A stretch of 64,000 bases of DNA. It comes from Corallococcus silvisoli. GTDB lineage: Bacteria; Myxococcota; Myxococcia; Myxococcales; Myxococcaceae. Positions 18,505-25,878 of the stretch are shown here, in pieces. The notes below the pieces were generated by a model, which was given only the letters and a program-made list of their open reading frames with translations, was not told the DNA's origin and ran no database searches. Numbering within the stretch: the first letter of the stretch is position 1; the number at the start of each line of letters is the position of its first letter. Position numbers and translations under genes: made by a program. The stretch covers positions 558,001-622,000 of the forward strand of contig NZ_JAAAPJ010000001.1 in assembly GCF_009909145.1 (NCBI RefSeq), written 5' to 3'.

Positions 18505-20802
18505 ATGCACGTCTATGCCGTCGCGTTGGCCCAGGAGCTGGGCATCAAGCCGGAGCAGGTGGACCGGACCCTCGCGCTTCATGAAGAGGGGGGCACGGTC
18601 CCCTTCATCGCGCGCTACCGCAAGGAGGCCACGGGGGGCCTGGACGAGGTCCAGATTCAAGCCATCCTCGACCGGGCCACGGAGCGCGCGGAGCTGGACG
18701 GGCGGCGCGACACCATCCTGCGCAGCATCGAGGAGCAGGGGAAGCTGACGCCGGAGCTGTCGAAGGCGCTCCATGCGGCGCGCACGCGCGCGGAGCTGGA
18801 GGACCTGTACCTCCCGTACAAGCCCAAGCGCCGCACGCGCGCGGCCATCGCCCGGGAGAAGGGGCTGGAGCCGCTGGCGGACCTGGTGTGGAAGCAGGAG
18901 GTCCCGCGCGGGGAGAACCTGGACGCGCGCGTGAAGCCCTACGTGGACGCGGAGAAGGGCGTGGCGGACGTGGCCCAGGCGCTGGCGGGCGCGCGGGACA
19001 TCTGCGCGGAGCGCGTGGCGGAGGACGCGAGGCTGCGGCGTGAAGCGCGCGACCTGTGCACGAAGCGGGGTTCGCTGCGCTCGGACGTGGTGCCCGCGAA
19101 GAAGGGCGAGACGACCAAGTTCGAGAACTACTACGGCCACGAGGAGCCGCTGTCCCAGGCCCCGTCCCACCGCGTGCTGGCGCTCTTGCGCGGCGAGGAG
19201 GAGGGCGTGCTGAAGGTGAAGCTGGGCCTTCCGGATGACGAGGTGAAGGGGCTCTTCACGGGGCGGGTGGTGACCCGGCCGCAGTCGTTGTTCGCGGGCG
19301 AGCTGCGCGCGGCGGTGGAGGACGGGTGGGAGCGGCTGATGGGGCCGTCGCTGGAGTCGGAGCTGCGCGCGGAGTTGAAGGAGCGCGCGGACAAGGGCGC
19401 CATTGGTGTGTTTGGAGAGAACCTGCGGCACCTGTTGCTGACGGCGCCGGCGGGGGCTCGGGCGGTGCTGGCGTTGGATCCGGGGCTGCGCACGGGCATC
19501 AAGCTGGTGATGCTCGACGCGACGGGGATGGTGGCGGAGACGACGACGCTCTACTCGGAGCGGAGCGCGGACGAGCGGGCGCGCGCGGCGAAGCTGCTGG
19601 AGGCGGTGGTGCGCAAGCACAAGCCGGAGCTGATCGCCGTGGGCAACGGCACGGGCAGCCGGGAGGCGGAGGTCTTCACGCGGGACACGCTGAAGGCGAT
19701 GGGCGTGCAGGTCCCCGTGGTGTCGGTGAGCGAGCAGGGGGCGTCCATCTATTCGGCGTCGGAGGTGGCGCGGGAGGAGTTCCCGGAGCTGGACGTGTCG
19801 CTGCGCGGGGCGGTGTCGATTGGGCGGCGGTTGCAGGACCCGTTGGCGGAGCTGGTGAAGATCGACCCGAAGAGCATCGGGGTGGGGCAGTACCAGCACG
19901 ACGTGGACCAGGGCCTGCTCAAGAAGAAGCTGGGCGAGGTGGTGGACTCGTGCGTGAACGCGGTGGGCGTGGACGTGAACACGGCGTCGCCGCAGCTGTT
20001 GGAGCACGTGTCGGGCGTGGGGCCGTCGCTGGCGAAGAAGCTGGTGGCGCACCGCGCGGCGAAGGGGCGGTTCACGACGCGGCGGGAGCTGCTGAAGGTG
20101 AGCGGCCTGGGGCCGAAGACGTTCGAACAGGCGGCGGGCTTCCTGCGCGTGCGCGGGCCGGAGCCGCTGGATTCGAGCGCGGTGCACCCGGAGCGCTACG
20201 CGGTGGTGGAGCGGATGGCGAAGGACCTGGGCGTGGACGTGGCGTCGCTGGTGGGGAACGCGGCGCTGGTGCGCAAGATCGAGGCGAAGCGTTACCTGGG
20301 GCCGGAGCTGGGAGAGCTGACGCTGAAGGACATCCTGGCGGAGCTGGAGAAGCCGAGCCGCGACCCGCGCGGTGACTTCACGGCGCACGCGACGCGGGAT
20401 GATCTGCGGTCGCTGGAGGACGTGAAGGAGGGGATGGTGTTGCAGGGCGTGGTGACGAACGTGACGGCGTTTGGCGCGTTCGTGGACGTGGGCGTGCATC
20501 AGGACGGACTGGTGCACGTGTCGCAGCTGGCGGCGCGCTTCATCAAGGACCCGTCGGAGGTGGCCAAGGTGGGCGACCGGCTGACGGTGAAGGTGCTGAC
20601 CGTGGACCTGGCGCGCAAGCGTCTGGCGTTGTCAGTGCGTGCGGTGCTGGAGGGTGGGGCGCCGCAGCCGTCGGGCCGACCCGCGCAGCCGGTCCAGGCA
20701 CGGATGACGGAGCGGCCCGCGCAGAAGCCCGCGAGTCAGCCTCCGGCGGCGCAGAAGAAGCCGGAGCCGTTCAACAATCCGTTCTCGAAGCTGAAGCGCT
20801 GA
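18505..20802 (+). CDS. tex: Tex-family transcription accessory protein
   Basis: Tex is a nucleic-acid-binding protein related to eukaryotic Spt6, linked to transcription and stress tolerance. The 765 residues show the family order. An N-terminal helical domain has FIARYRKEATGGLDEVQ (35-51). A YqgF/RuvC-like domain begins near ALDPGLRTGIKLVMLD. Helix-hairpin-helix motifs follow (NTASPQLLEHVSGVGPSLAK and LLKVSGLGPKTFEQAAGFL). A C-terminal S1 domain (GMVLQGVVTNVTAFGAFVDVG) ends the folded part. A Pro/Gln/Lys-rich tail of about 50 residues is last. It has full normal length and appears monocistronic. Confidence 0.96.
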   Translation: MHVYAVALAQELGIKPEQVDRTLALHEEGGTVPFIARYRKEATGGLDEVQIQAILDRATERAELDGRRDTILRSIEEQGKLTPELSKALHAARTRAELEDLYLPYKPKRRTRAAIAREKGLEPLADLVWKQEVPRGENLDARVKPYVDAEKGVADVAQALAGARDICAERVAEDARLRREARDLCTKRGSLRSDVVPAKKGETTKFENYYGHEEPLSQAPSHRVLALLRGEEEGVLKVKLGLPDDEVKGLFTGRVVTRPQSLFAGELRAAVEDGWERLMGPSLESELRAELKERADKGAIGVFGENLRHLLLTAPAGARAVLALDPGLRTGIKLVMLDATGMVAETTTLYSERSADERARAAKLLEAVVRKHKPELIAVGNGTGSREAEVFTRDTLKAMGVQVPVVSVSEQGASIYSASEVAREEFPELDVSLRGAVSIGRRLQDPLAELVKIDPKSIGVGQYQHDVDQGLLKKKLGEVVDSCVNAVGVDVNTASPQLLEHVSGVGPSLAKKLVAHRAAKGRFTTRRELLKVSGLGPKTFEQAAGFLRVRGPEPLDSSAVHPERYAVVERMAKDLGVDVASLVGNAALVRKIEAKRYLGPELGELTLKDILAELEKPSRDPRGDFTAHATRDDLRSLEDVKEGMVLQGVVTNVTAFGAFVDVGVHQDGLVHVSQLAARFIKDPSEVAKVGDRLTVKVLTVDLARKRLALSVRAVLEGGAPQPSGRPAQPVQARMTERPAQKPASQPPAAQKKPEPFNNPFSKLKR

Positions 20803-21174
20803 ATCCCGACTGACTTTCGTCAGGTTCGCGGGGGCTCCCGGGTGGCTGCCGGAGTCGACACGCCAGTGCTGGCGATGAACCGCCTGGCACTGGCGCTCAC
20901 TCGCTCTGGCGACTCCTCATCGAGGGCCTTCCGCAGCTCAAGCAACGCCTCCCTGGCGTCCACAACGCTTGCGACGCCACTGATTGGCGATGCCTTGAAG
21001 ATGTTCCGTTCAAGGCGTCCTTTCCTGCTTGGATCCGAGAATGCGCGAGTATGGGTGGGGGGCCGCTTCCGGGCCCGAGTTCCTGGCGAGCTGCTGAAGC
21101 GGGGATGCAGTTCGAGGCCTGTCATTGCACGGGGCGGCACAGGCTTGGACACTTGTGCCGCGACCGTCGCGCAC
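20803..21174. other. Intergenic region between tex and the Kelch gene
   Basis: This is a 372-base stretch between convergent genes. A short CTGAC/GTCAG hairpin lies just after the tex stop. The left part may hold an eroded minus-strand coding fragment (20820-20999). The rest, about 21000-21174, has no recognisable gene, repeat or RNA. Confidence 0.35.
20820..20999 (-). pseudogene. Possible eroded ORF fragment
   Basis: On the minus strand the final ~60 codons of an open frame read like genuine protein (SGVASVVDAREALLELRKALDEE followed by SPERVSASARRFIAS), with amphipathic helix spacing. The frame upstream turns to Arg/Pro-rich noise and offers no start with a ribosome site. I read it as the remnant of a small gene, or a short gene whose start I cannot identify. 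No family recognised. Confidence 0.2.
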
Positions 21175-22416
21175 TCACGGCACCCAGAGGGCGCCATCCG
21201 ACAGGGGCGCATCCGCACCGCCGGCGCCCATTCCTCCCCAGATGAACAAGGCGTTGCCCGTCCACAGGCCCACGTGCCCGGAGCGCGCGGAAGGGGCTCC
21301 TTCGGTGCGCAGCGGCGCCCACGTGTCCGTGACCGGATCATAGGCCGCGCCGTCCGAGCAGACGCCTCCGCCGGAGCCGCAGTTCGGCGAAGTGCCACCC
21401 CAGATGACCATCTTCGAGCCGGTCCACACGGCGGAGTGGCCGATGCGCGGTGAGGGCGCGCCCTTGGTGGAGACAGGGGACCACTTGCCGTACACCGGAT
21501 CAAACGCGGCGCCCTTGTCACAGTAGATCGGCGGATTCTGTTGGGCGTCGCCGCAGCCGATCCCGCCCCAGATGATCATCCGCTCGCCGGTCCACACCGC
21601 CGTGTGCGACCAGCGGCCCGTGGGCGCCCCTTCGGTTGGCAGCACCGCCCATTTGTCGAAGAAGGGGCCGTACGTCGCCCCGTCCGCCAGGGCTACGTCG
21701 TAGGGACTGCCGCCATTTCCGCCCCAGATGTGCAGCACATTGTCCATCCACACCGCAGTGTGGTCGCGGCGCCCCACGGGGGCCTGGACGAAGTTCATGG
21801 TCGTCCAGAGGGCTTCCTTCTCGTAGTAGATGGCCCCGTCCCCGAAGATGCGCCGCTGCTGGGGATCCTGGCCGCCCCATACCAGCATCACCTCACCCGT
21901 CCAGGCGGCCTTGTGTCCCCCACGCGGAGAGGGCGCGTAGTTGGACTTGAGGGGGCTCCAGGTGTTGGTCGCGGGGTCGTAGAGCGCGCCATCGCCACAG
22001 GGGCTTTGTGGGCCGCCGCAACCCAGTCCTCCCCAGACGATCATCTTCTTGCCGGTCCACACCGCTGAATGCTGAGTGCGCGCGGACAATGCCCCCTGGG
22101 CCGACAGGGGCGTCCAGGTCTTCTCGGCCATGTTGAACCGGGCGCCATCTCCGCAGACGCCGTCGGGGGGGCAACTGCCTCGTCCGCCCCAGAGCAGGAC
22201 GTTCTGGCCATCGAAGACACTCGCCACTTCGAGCCTGGCGGAGAGCGGCGAGCCCGACGGGAGGGGCGTCCAGGAGCCCTGCTGCTGTGCGGGTTCCAGG
22301 TCATCCGGGCCCGTCTCCTCTTTCGAACTCGAGCAACCGGCCAGCGTCAGGAGGAGCAGGCCTGGAATCAGGTGCATCCGGAACGGCTTCACTGCGTGAT
22401 GCTTCGACAGCGCCAC
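21175..22416 (-). CDS. Kelch-repeat lipoprotein (seven-bladed propeller)
   Basis: The 413-residue precursor has a lipoprotein signal ending in the lipobox LAGC (from MHLIPGLLLLTLAGC). After an acidic linker there are seven Kelch-type repeats, each with the core HxAVWTGxxMIxWGG (for example HSAVWTGKKMIVWGG, HTAVWTGERMIIWGG). They are separated by DGAxYDPxTxTWxPL segments. Seven repeats fit one closed beta-propeller, a likely surface or periplasmic interaction domain. The GTG at 22416 is chosen for the strong AGGAGG eight bases upstream, giving a slightly long basic n-region; the internal ATG at 22377 has no site. No enzymatic residues are evident. Confidence 0.88.
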   Translation of the reverse strand: MALSKHHAVKPFRMHLIPGLLLLTLAGCSSSKEETGPDDLEPAQQQGSWTPLPSGSPLSARLEVASVFDGQNVLLWGGRGSCPPDGVCGDGARFNMAEKTWTPLSAQGALSARTQHSAVWTGKKMIVWGGLGCGGPQSPCGDGALYDPATNTWSPLKSNYAPSPRGGHKAAWTGEVMLVWGGQDPQQRRIFGDGAIYYEKEALWTTMNFVQAPVGRRDHTAVWMDNVLHIWGGNGGSPYDVALADGATYGPFFDKWAVLPTEGAPTGRWSHTAVWTGERMIIWGGIGCGDAQQNPPIYCDKGAAFDPVYGKWSPVSTKGAPSPRIGHSAVWTGSKMVIWGGTSPNCGSGGGVCSDGAAYDPVTDTWAPLRTEGAPSARSGHVGLWTGNALFIWGGMGAGGADAPLSDGALWVP

Positions 22417-22609
22417 GGGGACTTCCTCCTGTGACAGGGAATGGGGGCGCGGCAGTCTGCCTCACGCGCAGTGAAGTCCGCCACTGCGGAGGAACCCCTC
22501 ATGGGGAGCGACACCCGCACCGACGCGGGGGCGCCCGCACATCGGAGGACGCGATTCGCGGACGGTCCAAGCAGCAGGCGACGCTGTTCAACCTGAGGAC
22601 GCCGGGGGA

Positions 22610-22705
22610 GCGAGTCCCGGTGGTGGGGGTGAACAGCGGTACGTCGAGGACTTCGCTCAGCGCTGGCACTTCGAACGCTGCTCGTGGAGTGACATCGGCT
22701 CGTAG
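22610..22705 (+). pseudogene. C-terminal remnant of a paralogue of the 110-residue orphan protein
   Basis: The frame ending at the TAG at 22703 encodes QRYVEDFAQRWHFERCSW before its last residues. This is nearly identical to the end of the intact protein at 23373-23705 (QQYVEDLALRWLFERCSW). Upstream of about 22620 the similarity disappears and no start codon or N-terminal part is present, so this is a truncated duplicate. Confidence 0.65.
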
Positions 22706-22736
22706 CTCTCGAACGCGACCTCGACGTGGGGTGCGG
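22640..22736 (+). repeat. Direct repeat copy A (97 bp)
   Basis: These 97 bases match 23640-23736 with four substitutions and no gaps, exactly 1000 bases apart. The repeat covers the last ~21 codons of the 110-residue orphan gene and 31 bases beyond its stop. The non-coding part has no differences, which points to a recent duplication or gene conversion. Confidence 0.9.
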
Positions 22737-22827
22737 CCATACAGGTTGATGTTCGCGCAACAGGAAGTTCCAGTCTCGCGGAAGTGCTCGAAGATGCTCT
22801 TGAGGTGTCTCCGAAACGGTGAGAGTC

Positions 22828-23127
22828 ATGAGCGAAAAGAATGAGAACGAAGCTGCAAGAGCCCTCCGCCTTGCTGAATCCCCTGGCCGGGAATGGCGAT
22901 TGCTGGCTCATCGTCAATCAGGTGACGTAGATGTGAAGAACGAAGGGGTGTTTGACGAACTGGTCGTCGACCACTGGTTGCATATCGAGCAACTCAGCGA
23001 ACGCGAGTGGTGGATGCGGATCGGGGATGCCCGGATCCTGGTGCTCGTGGAAAGCAGCGGTGAAGTGCGGGTCGATGTAGAGCGCGGCTTCCATGCGCCA
23101 ATCCTCGGAACCACGACGGATAAGTGA
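22828..23127 (+). CDS. Small orphan protein (99 aa), function unknown
   Basis: This soluble 99-residue protein has an acidic N-terminal helix (MSEKNENEAARALRLAE) and a beta-rich, tryptophan-containing core (VVDHWLHIEQ, REWWMRIGDARILVLVE, GEVRVDVERG). Its pattern resembles short proteins found singly in myxobacterial genomes. Polymorphic-toxin immunity proteins often look like this, but no toxin gene is adjacent, so that is speculation. The ATG at 22828 is preferred over the GTG at 22819 on spacing to a weak GGTGAGAG. Composition is lower in GC than neighbouring genes. Confidence 0.6.
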   Translation: MSEKNENEAARALRLAESPGREWRLLAHRQSGDVDVKNEGVFDELVVDHWLHIEQLSEREWWMRIGDARILVLVESSGEVRVDVERGFHAPILGTTTDK

Positions 23128-23148
23128 ACCTGAACTCTGCAAGAGGAC

Positions 23149-23271
23149 GGCTGCTTCCGCGGCGGCCACCCCGGTCCAGTCCTCTCCCAGCAACTGCAGG
23201 GCGCGAGCTCGCCTCAACACCCGGACGGACTGTCGGTCCCGACGCTTCAGCGCGTCCAACGGCTCCTTTCG
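23149..23271 (-). pseudogene. Probable transposase N-terminal remnant (IS630-like)
   Basis: On the minus strand a short open stretch reads DALKRRDRQSVRVLRRARAL and then QLLGEDWTGVAAAEA. This resembles the helix-turn-helix start of IS630-type transposases as I recall them. The similarity stops abruptly where the sequence becomes antisense to the end of the 99-residue gene. No catalytic DDE part or partner end is present. I read it as a scar of an insertion element; the family call needs a search. Confidence 0.35.
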
Positions 23272-23273
23272 TG

Positions 23274-23299
23274 GAGGGCAACATGCCGGCACGGCGGAC
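23274..23299 (+). repeat. Short repeat copy C (26 bp)
   Basis: This sequence matches 23736-23761 at 25 of 26 positions. It lies immediately beside the transposase-like remnant and may be part of a mobile-element end. Confidence 0.7.
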
Positions 23300-23372
23300 C
23301 AAACGGTGCGGTGACGTCCGTGCAACTGCTCTATCTTCTGGGCTCTCACTCCTTCGTCGCTGACAGAGCGCC

Positions 23373-23705
23373 ATGTCGAAACTGAATGCCCTAGAGAGAA
23401 CATTTCGTTCGTGGTCTGAACAGCTCGCATCCGGCAACTCGCTGCGAATCAAAAACGTCCGTCTAGCGGGAATCGAACGCCTGGAGATCTCGCGCGAGGT
23501 CCAAGGGGTGACGCGCTACCTACGCTTCACTCCAGTTGAAGATCCGCCCGGCGCTTGGGAGTTCGAGGTGCTGCTTGGAGAGTTCGGCAACACCGACACT
23601 TCACTCGATTTCGACGGCCGGCGTGGAGGTGATCAGCAATACGTCGAGGACCTCGCTCTGCGCTGGCTCTTCGAACGCTGCTCGTGGAATGACATCGGCT
23701 CGTAG
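23373..23705 (+). CDS. Orphan protein (110 aa), function unknown
   Basis: This 110-residue soluble protein has a helical N-terminus (LNALERTFRSWSEQL), a beta-like centre (RIKNVRLAGIERLEI, TRYLRFTPVEDPPGAWEFEV) and a C-terminus ending FERCSWNDIGS. I do not recognise the family. The ATG at 23373 is the only reasonable start but has a weak ribosome site. A truncated copy of its end lies exactly 1 kb upstream, so the gene belongs to a small duplicated family. Codon use is less GC-biased than in flanking core genes, suggesting acquired or fast-evolving DNA. An orphan immunity-like role is possible but unproven. Confidence 0.6.
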   Translation: MSKLNALERTFRSWSEQLASGNSLRIKNVRLAGIERLEISREVQGVTRYLRFTPVEDPPGAWEFEVLLGEFGNTDTSLDFDGRRGGDQQYVEDLALRWLFERCSWNDIGS

Positions 23706-23736
23706 CTCTCGAACGCGACCTCGACGTGGGGTGCGG
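23640..23736 (+). repeat. Direct repeat copy B (97 bp)
   Basis: This is the partner of copy A at 22640-22736 (93 of 97 identical). It lies in its native place at the 3' end of the intact 110-residue gene and continues past its stop into short repeat 23736-23761. Confidence 0.9.
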
Positions 23737-23761
23737 AGGGCAACATGCAGGCACGGCGGAC
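23736..23761 (+). repeat. Short repeat copy (26 bp), partner of 23274-23299
   Basis: It differs from 23274-23299 at one position. Here it directly abuts the 97-bp repeat, whereas copy A at 22736 does not continue into it, so the patch is a mosaic of separately moved pieces. Confidence 0.7.
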
Positions 23762-23828
23762 TGCACTCGAGGTGCGGCTCCGTCCATGTCGAAGGCTTGC
23801 ATCTTGATGTTCACAGGTAGGAGGCGAG

Positions 23829-24110
23829 ATGGCTGGCAGTGAGACAGAGAAATGGACTCGCGCCCTGGCCGGAGTTCTTCACGGGCTTTTGAAGAGGCCA
23901 GGCACCCCTCATGGGGATATCGAGTGGCTGCTTCTCCGATGTGAAGACACCCTGGCATACCAAGGGGAACTGCGCGACGCGTCGGTCCGGCAACTCGTCA
24001 AGGATGCTCAAGCCTTCGAAGCCAGTTCCTCTGGCCTGCTTCCAAAGGGGCTCCTGGATGGGCCGGCTCCTGAACGACCGCTCACGATTTTCGAACGGCG
24101 CGGAGGGTAA
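23829..24110 (+). CDS. Small hypothetical protein (93 aa)
   Basis: A strong AGGAGG lies just before the ATG at 23829. The product has a helical N-terminal half (WTRALAGVLHGLLKRPGTPH), a middle DIEWLLLRCEDTLAYQGELR and helix ASVRQLVKDAQAFEA, then a Pro-rich tail. No family is recognised and no signal peptide or membrane span is seen. It lies in the lower-GC patch with the other orphan ORFs and reads toward the minus-strand gene ending at 24145. Confidence 0.6.
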   Translation: MAGSETEKWTRALAGVLHGLLKRPGTPHGDIEWLLLRCEDTLAYQGELRDASVRQLVKDAQAFEASSSGLLPKGLLDGPAPERPLTIFERRGG

Positions 24111-24144
24111 GGCATTGCAGACTGCGGTGCTGAAGCGCTGAGGC

Positions 24145-24507
24145 TCAGGGCCGTGGATCGCTGCTCAGAGCGCCTAAGGCCTCCTCGAACCACTGGAACC
24201 ATGCGGCCTCTTGGGGAGCCAGGGATTCCTTCATCCATGCCAGATACGTAGGCCGCCAGCGGGTCAGCATTCGGAGGACATCCTCCCTCCGCTCCAACTG
24301 GCGTCCCGCCTGGCAATAGCCCGCGAGGGCCATTGGCGCCGCTGAGCGACACCACGGCATCTCCAGCTCGACTCCGGGCGCGCCCAGAATCTCCAGCGCC
24401 TCCGCGCACACCGTCATCACTCCCGCGAGGTCGCCAGCCTTCTGCTTCCGCTCCGCCGCACCGATCCTTCGAGCCGCGCGCATCCCAGGGATGATCGAAA
24501 AGAACAT
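24145..24507 (-). CDS. Hypothetical protein (120 aa)
   Basis: This 120-residue product begins MFFSIIPGMRAARRIGAAER, with GGAG close before the ATG at 24507. It contains helical segments (AGDLAGVMTVCAEALEIL, APMALAGYCQAGRQLER, REDVLRMLTRWRP) suggestive of a TPR-like fold, and ends with PQEAAWFQWFEEALGAL. A function is not apparent. The longer frame upstream to 24582 lacks a ribosome site. It converges on the small gene at 23829. Confidence 0.6.
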   Translation of the reverse strand: MFFSIIPGMRAARRIGAAERKQKAGDLAGVMTVCAEALEILGAPGVELEMPWCRSAAPMALAGYCQAGRQLERREDVLRMLTRWRPTYLAWMKESLAPQEAAWFQWFEEALGALSSDPRP

Positions 24508-24768
24508 GGGGACTCCGAAGCAGGTCAGTGAACGCCCGGCTCGAGCTTGCGATCCAGTCAGGCGACGTTGCATGCCTTCCATGAATCTGGATGGATAAGG
24601 CCTGCCTCCGCGGCACGAAAAGACTTTCGTGCTTCACGCGTAGGCAAGTGGGCTCCGGAGCAGAGAAGCGACTCGCCCCACTCGCGGTTTGTGTCGGACA
24701 CGGGTGGCGCCTTGTTGGTTTCGTCAAGCGAAGCGGCCTCCTGGAGAGCCAGGGCATGCGACGTCCGC
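24508..24768. other. Spacer without recognised gene
   Basis: These 261 bases lie between two minus-strand genes. Frames on both strands are of mixed, non-protein-like composition and lack ribosome sites. No repeat or strong hairpin was noticed. Confidence 0.4.
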
Positions 24769-25878
24769 TCAATCCAGCGGGAACAACCGGACTTCCTTCG
24801 CCAGCGCCTCACTTCGCGCCAGCAACGCCGAGAACCGCTGCGTCCCGTTGCGCGCATCGAACCGCGCCGCGATGTCTCGCGCCTGCGTCGCCATCCAGTC
24901 CTTCAGCGCCCGCGTCGCGTAGCCACCGTCCGCCGCGTGCAGCGCGAACGCTCGGGGCAGTCGCAGGCTCACCTCTTCGCGTCCCTCCGCCACCACCTGA
25001 CCCAGCAGGAACGTCGCCGCCGCGTAGAAGGTGAACCGGTCTCGGTGGCTCGCGTGCTCCAGCGCCCAGCCCAGGTGCTTCTCCAGCAGCGTCAGCCCTC
25101 GCGACAGGTTGCCCGTCAGCGCCAGGAACTCCAGGTGCTCTCCCACCGTGGAGAGGAACTCGCGGTTCTTCGCCACCATCGCGTAGCCGCGCACGTGGCA
25201 GTCCCGCGCTTCCTTCATCCGGTCCAGCTTGAAGAACGGGTACAGCAGCGTTCCCAACGTCAGGTGCGGGATCTCCGCGCAGGACTGCCGCCCCTCCAGG
25301 ATGGGCTTCGCCTTCCGGATGGCCTGCTCCCACTCACCCTTGTCCACGTGATGATCCAGCTCGTCGTCCAGCTCGCACACGCGGCAGTCCGTCAGGTGGT
25401 CCCTCGGGGCCACCAGCCACGCCTGCCACAGGCGCTCCGCCTCCGCCGCGTCACCCATGTCCCGCGCCATCTGATAGCGCAGCTTCAGCGCCGCCCGCTC
25501 GCCCGCGTCCAGCTTCGCGAAGCTCTGCTCCACGTCATCCAGCGCGTCGGCGATCTGCTTTCGGCTGATGTGCGGGAACTCGTCCAGCCGCCCCACCACC
25601 CACTTCTGCTTCCACAGCATCTCCTCGGGCTCGAACCGCACCGGGTCCTTCTTCTGCTGCACCCGGCACCACGCGAACGCCACCAGCGCCTTGTCCGGAT
25701 ATCCCCCGAAGGTCGCCGCGTCGATGAGCGCGTCCCGCAGCTCGTACCCCAGCACCCCGTCGCCGTGCACGTCCGTCAGCCGCACCGCCTCCTCCAGCGC
25801 GCGCACCTTCGCGTCGCCTTCGGGCAGCTCGTCCGCCCTCGCGCGCAATGCATCCACCTGCTGGCGCCAGTCCTCCAT
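24769..25878 (-). CDS. Helical-repeat (TPR-like) protein coupled to HSP90 paralogue
   Basis: The 369-residue soluble protein is almost all alpha-helical. It has repeat-like segments such as ERAALKLRYQMARDMGDAAEAERLW in pieces, WEQAIRKAKPILEG and FLALTGNLSRGLTLLEKHLGWAL, the look of a TPR/SEL superhelix. Its ATG shares one base with the stop of the HSP90-type gene (TGATG), so translation is coupled. TPR proteins are classic HSP90 co-chaperones in eukaryotes, which makes a physical partnership attractive but unproven. No enzyme motif is visible. Conserved cysteines appear in CRVCELDDELDHH, of unknown meaning. Confidence 0.75.
   Translation of the reverse strand: MEDWRQQVDALRARADELPEGDAKVRALEEAVRLTDVHGDGVLGYELRDALIDAATFGGYPDKALVAFAWCRVQQKKDPVRFEPEEMLWKQKWVVGRLDEFPHISRKQIADALDDVEQSFAKLDAGERAALKLRYQMARDMGDAAEAERLWQAWLVAPRDHLTDCRVCELDDELDHHVDKGEWEQAIRKAKPILEGRQSCAEIPHLTLGTLLYPFFKLDRMKEARDCHVRGYAMVAKNREFLSTVGEHLEFLALTGNLSRGLTLLEKHLGWALEHASHRDRFTFYAAATFLLGQVVAEGREEVSLRLPRAFALHAADGGYATRALKDWMATQARDIAARFDARNGTQRFSALLARSEALAKEVRLFPLD

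Larger units (their letters stand above)
22417..22827. other. Spacer with duplicated gene fragment
   Basis: These 411 bases are upstream of the Kelch gene. They hold the C-terminal coding fragment and repeat copy A described separately (22610-22736). No intact gene is supported; frames on both strands are disturbed. Base composition is visibly less GC-rich than the flanks from about 22700 onward. Confidence 0.5.

Noticed and set aside
22918..23430. 170-codon minus-strand frame over the 99-residue gene
   Set aside because: Its right part overlaps a probable transposase remnant, but the left part is merely antisense to a more protein-like plus-strand gene with a ribosome site; I keep only the short remnant.
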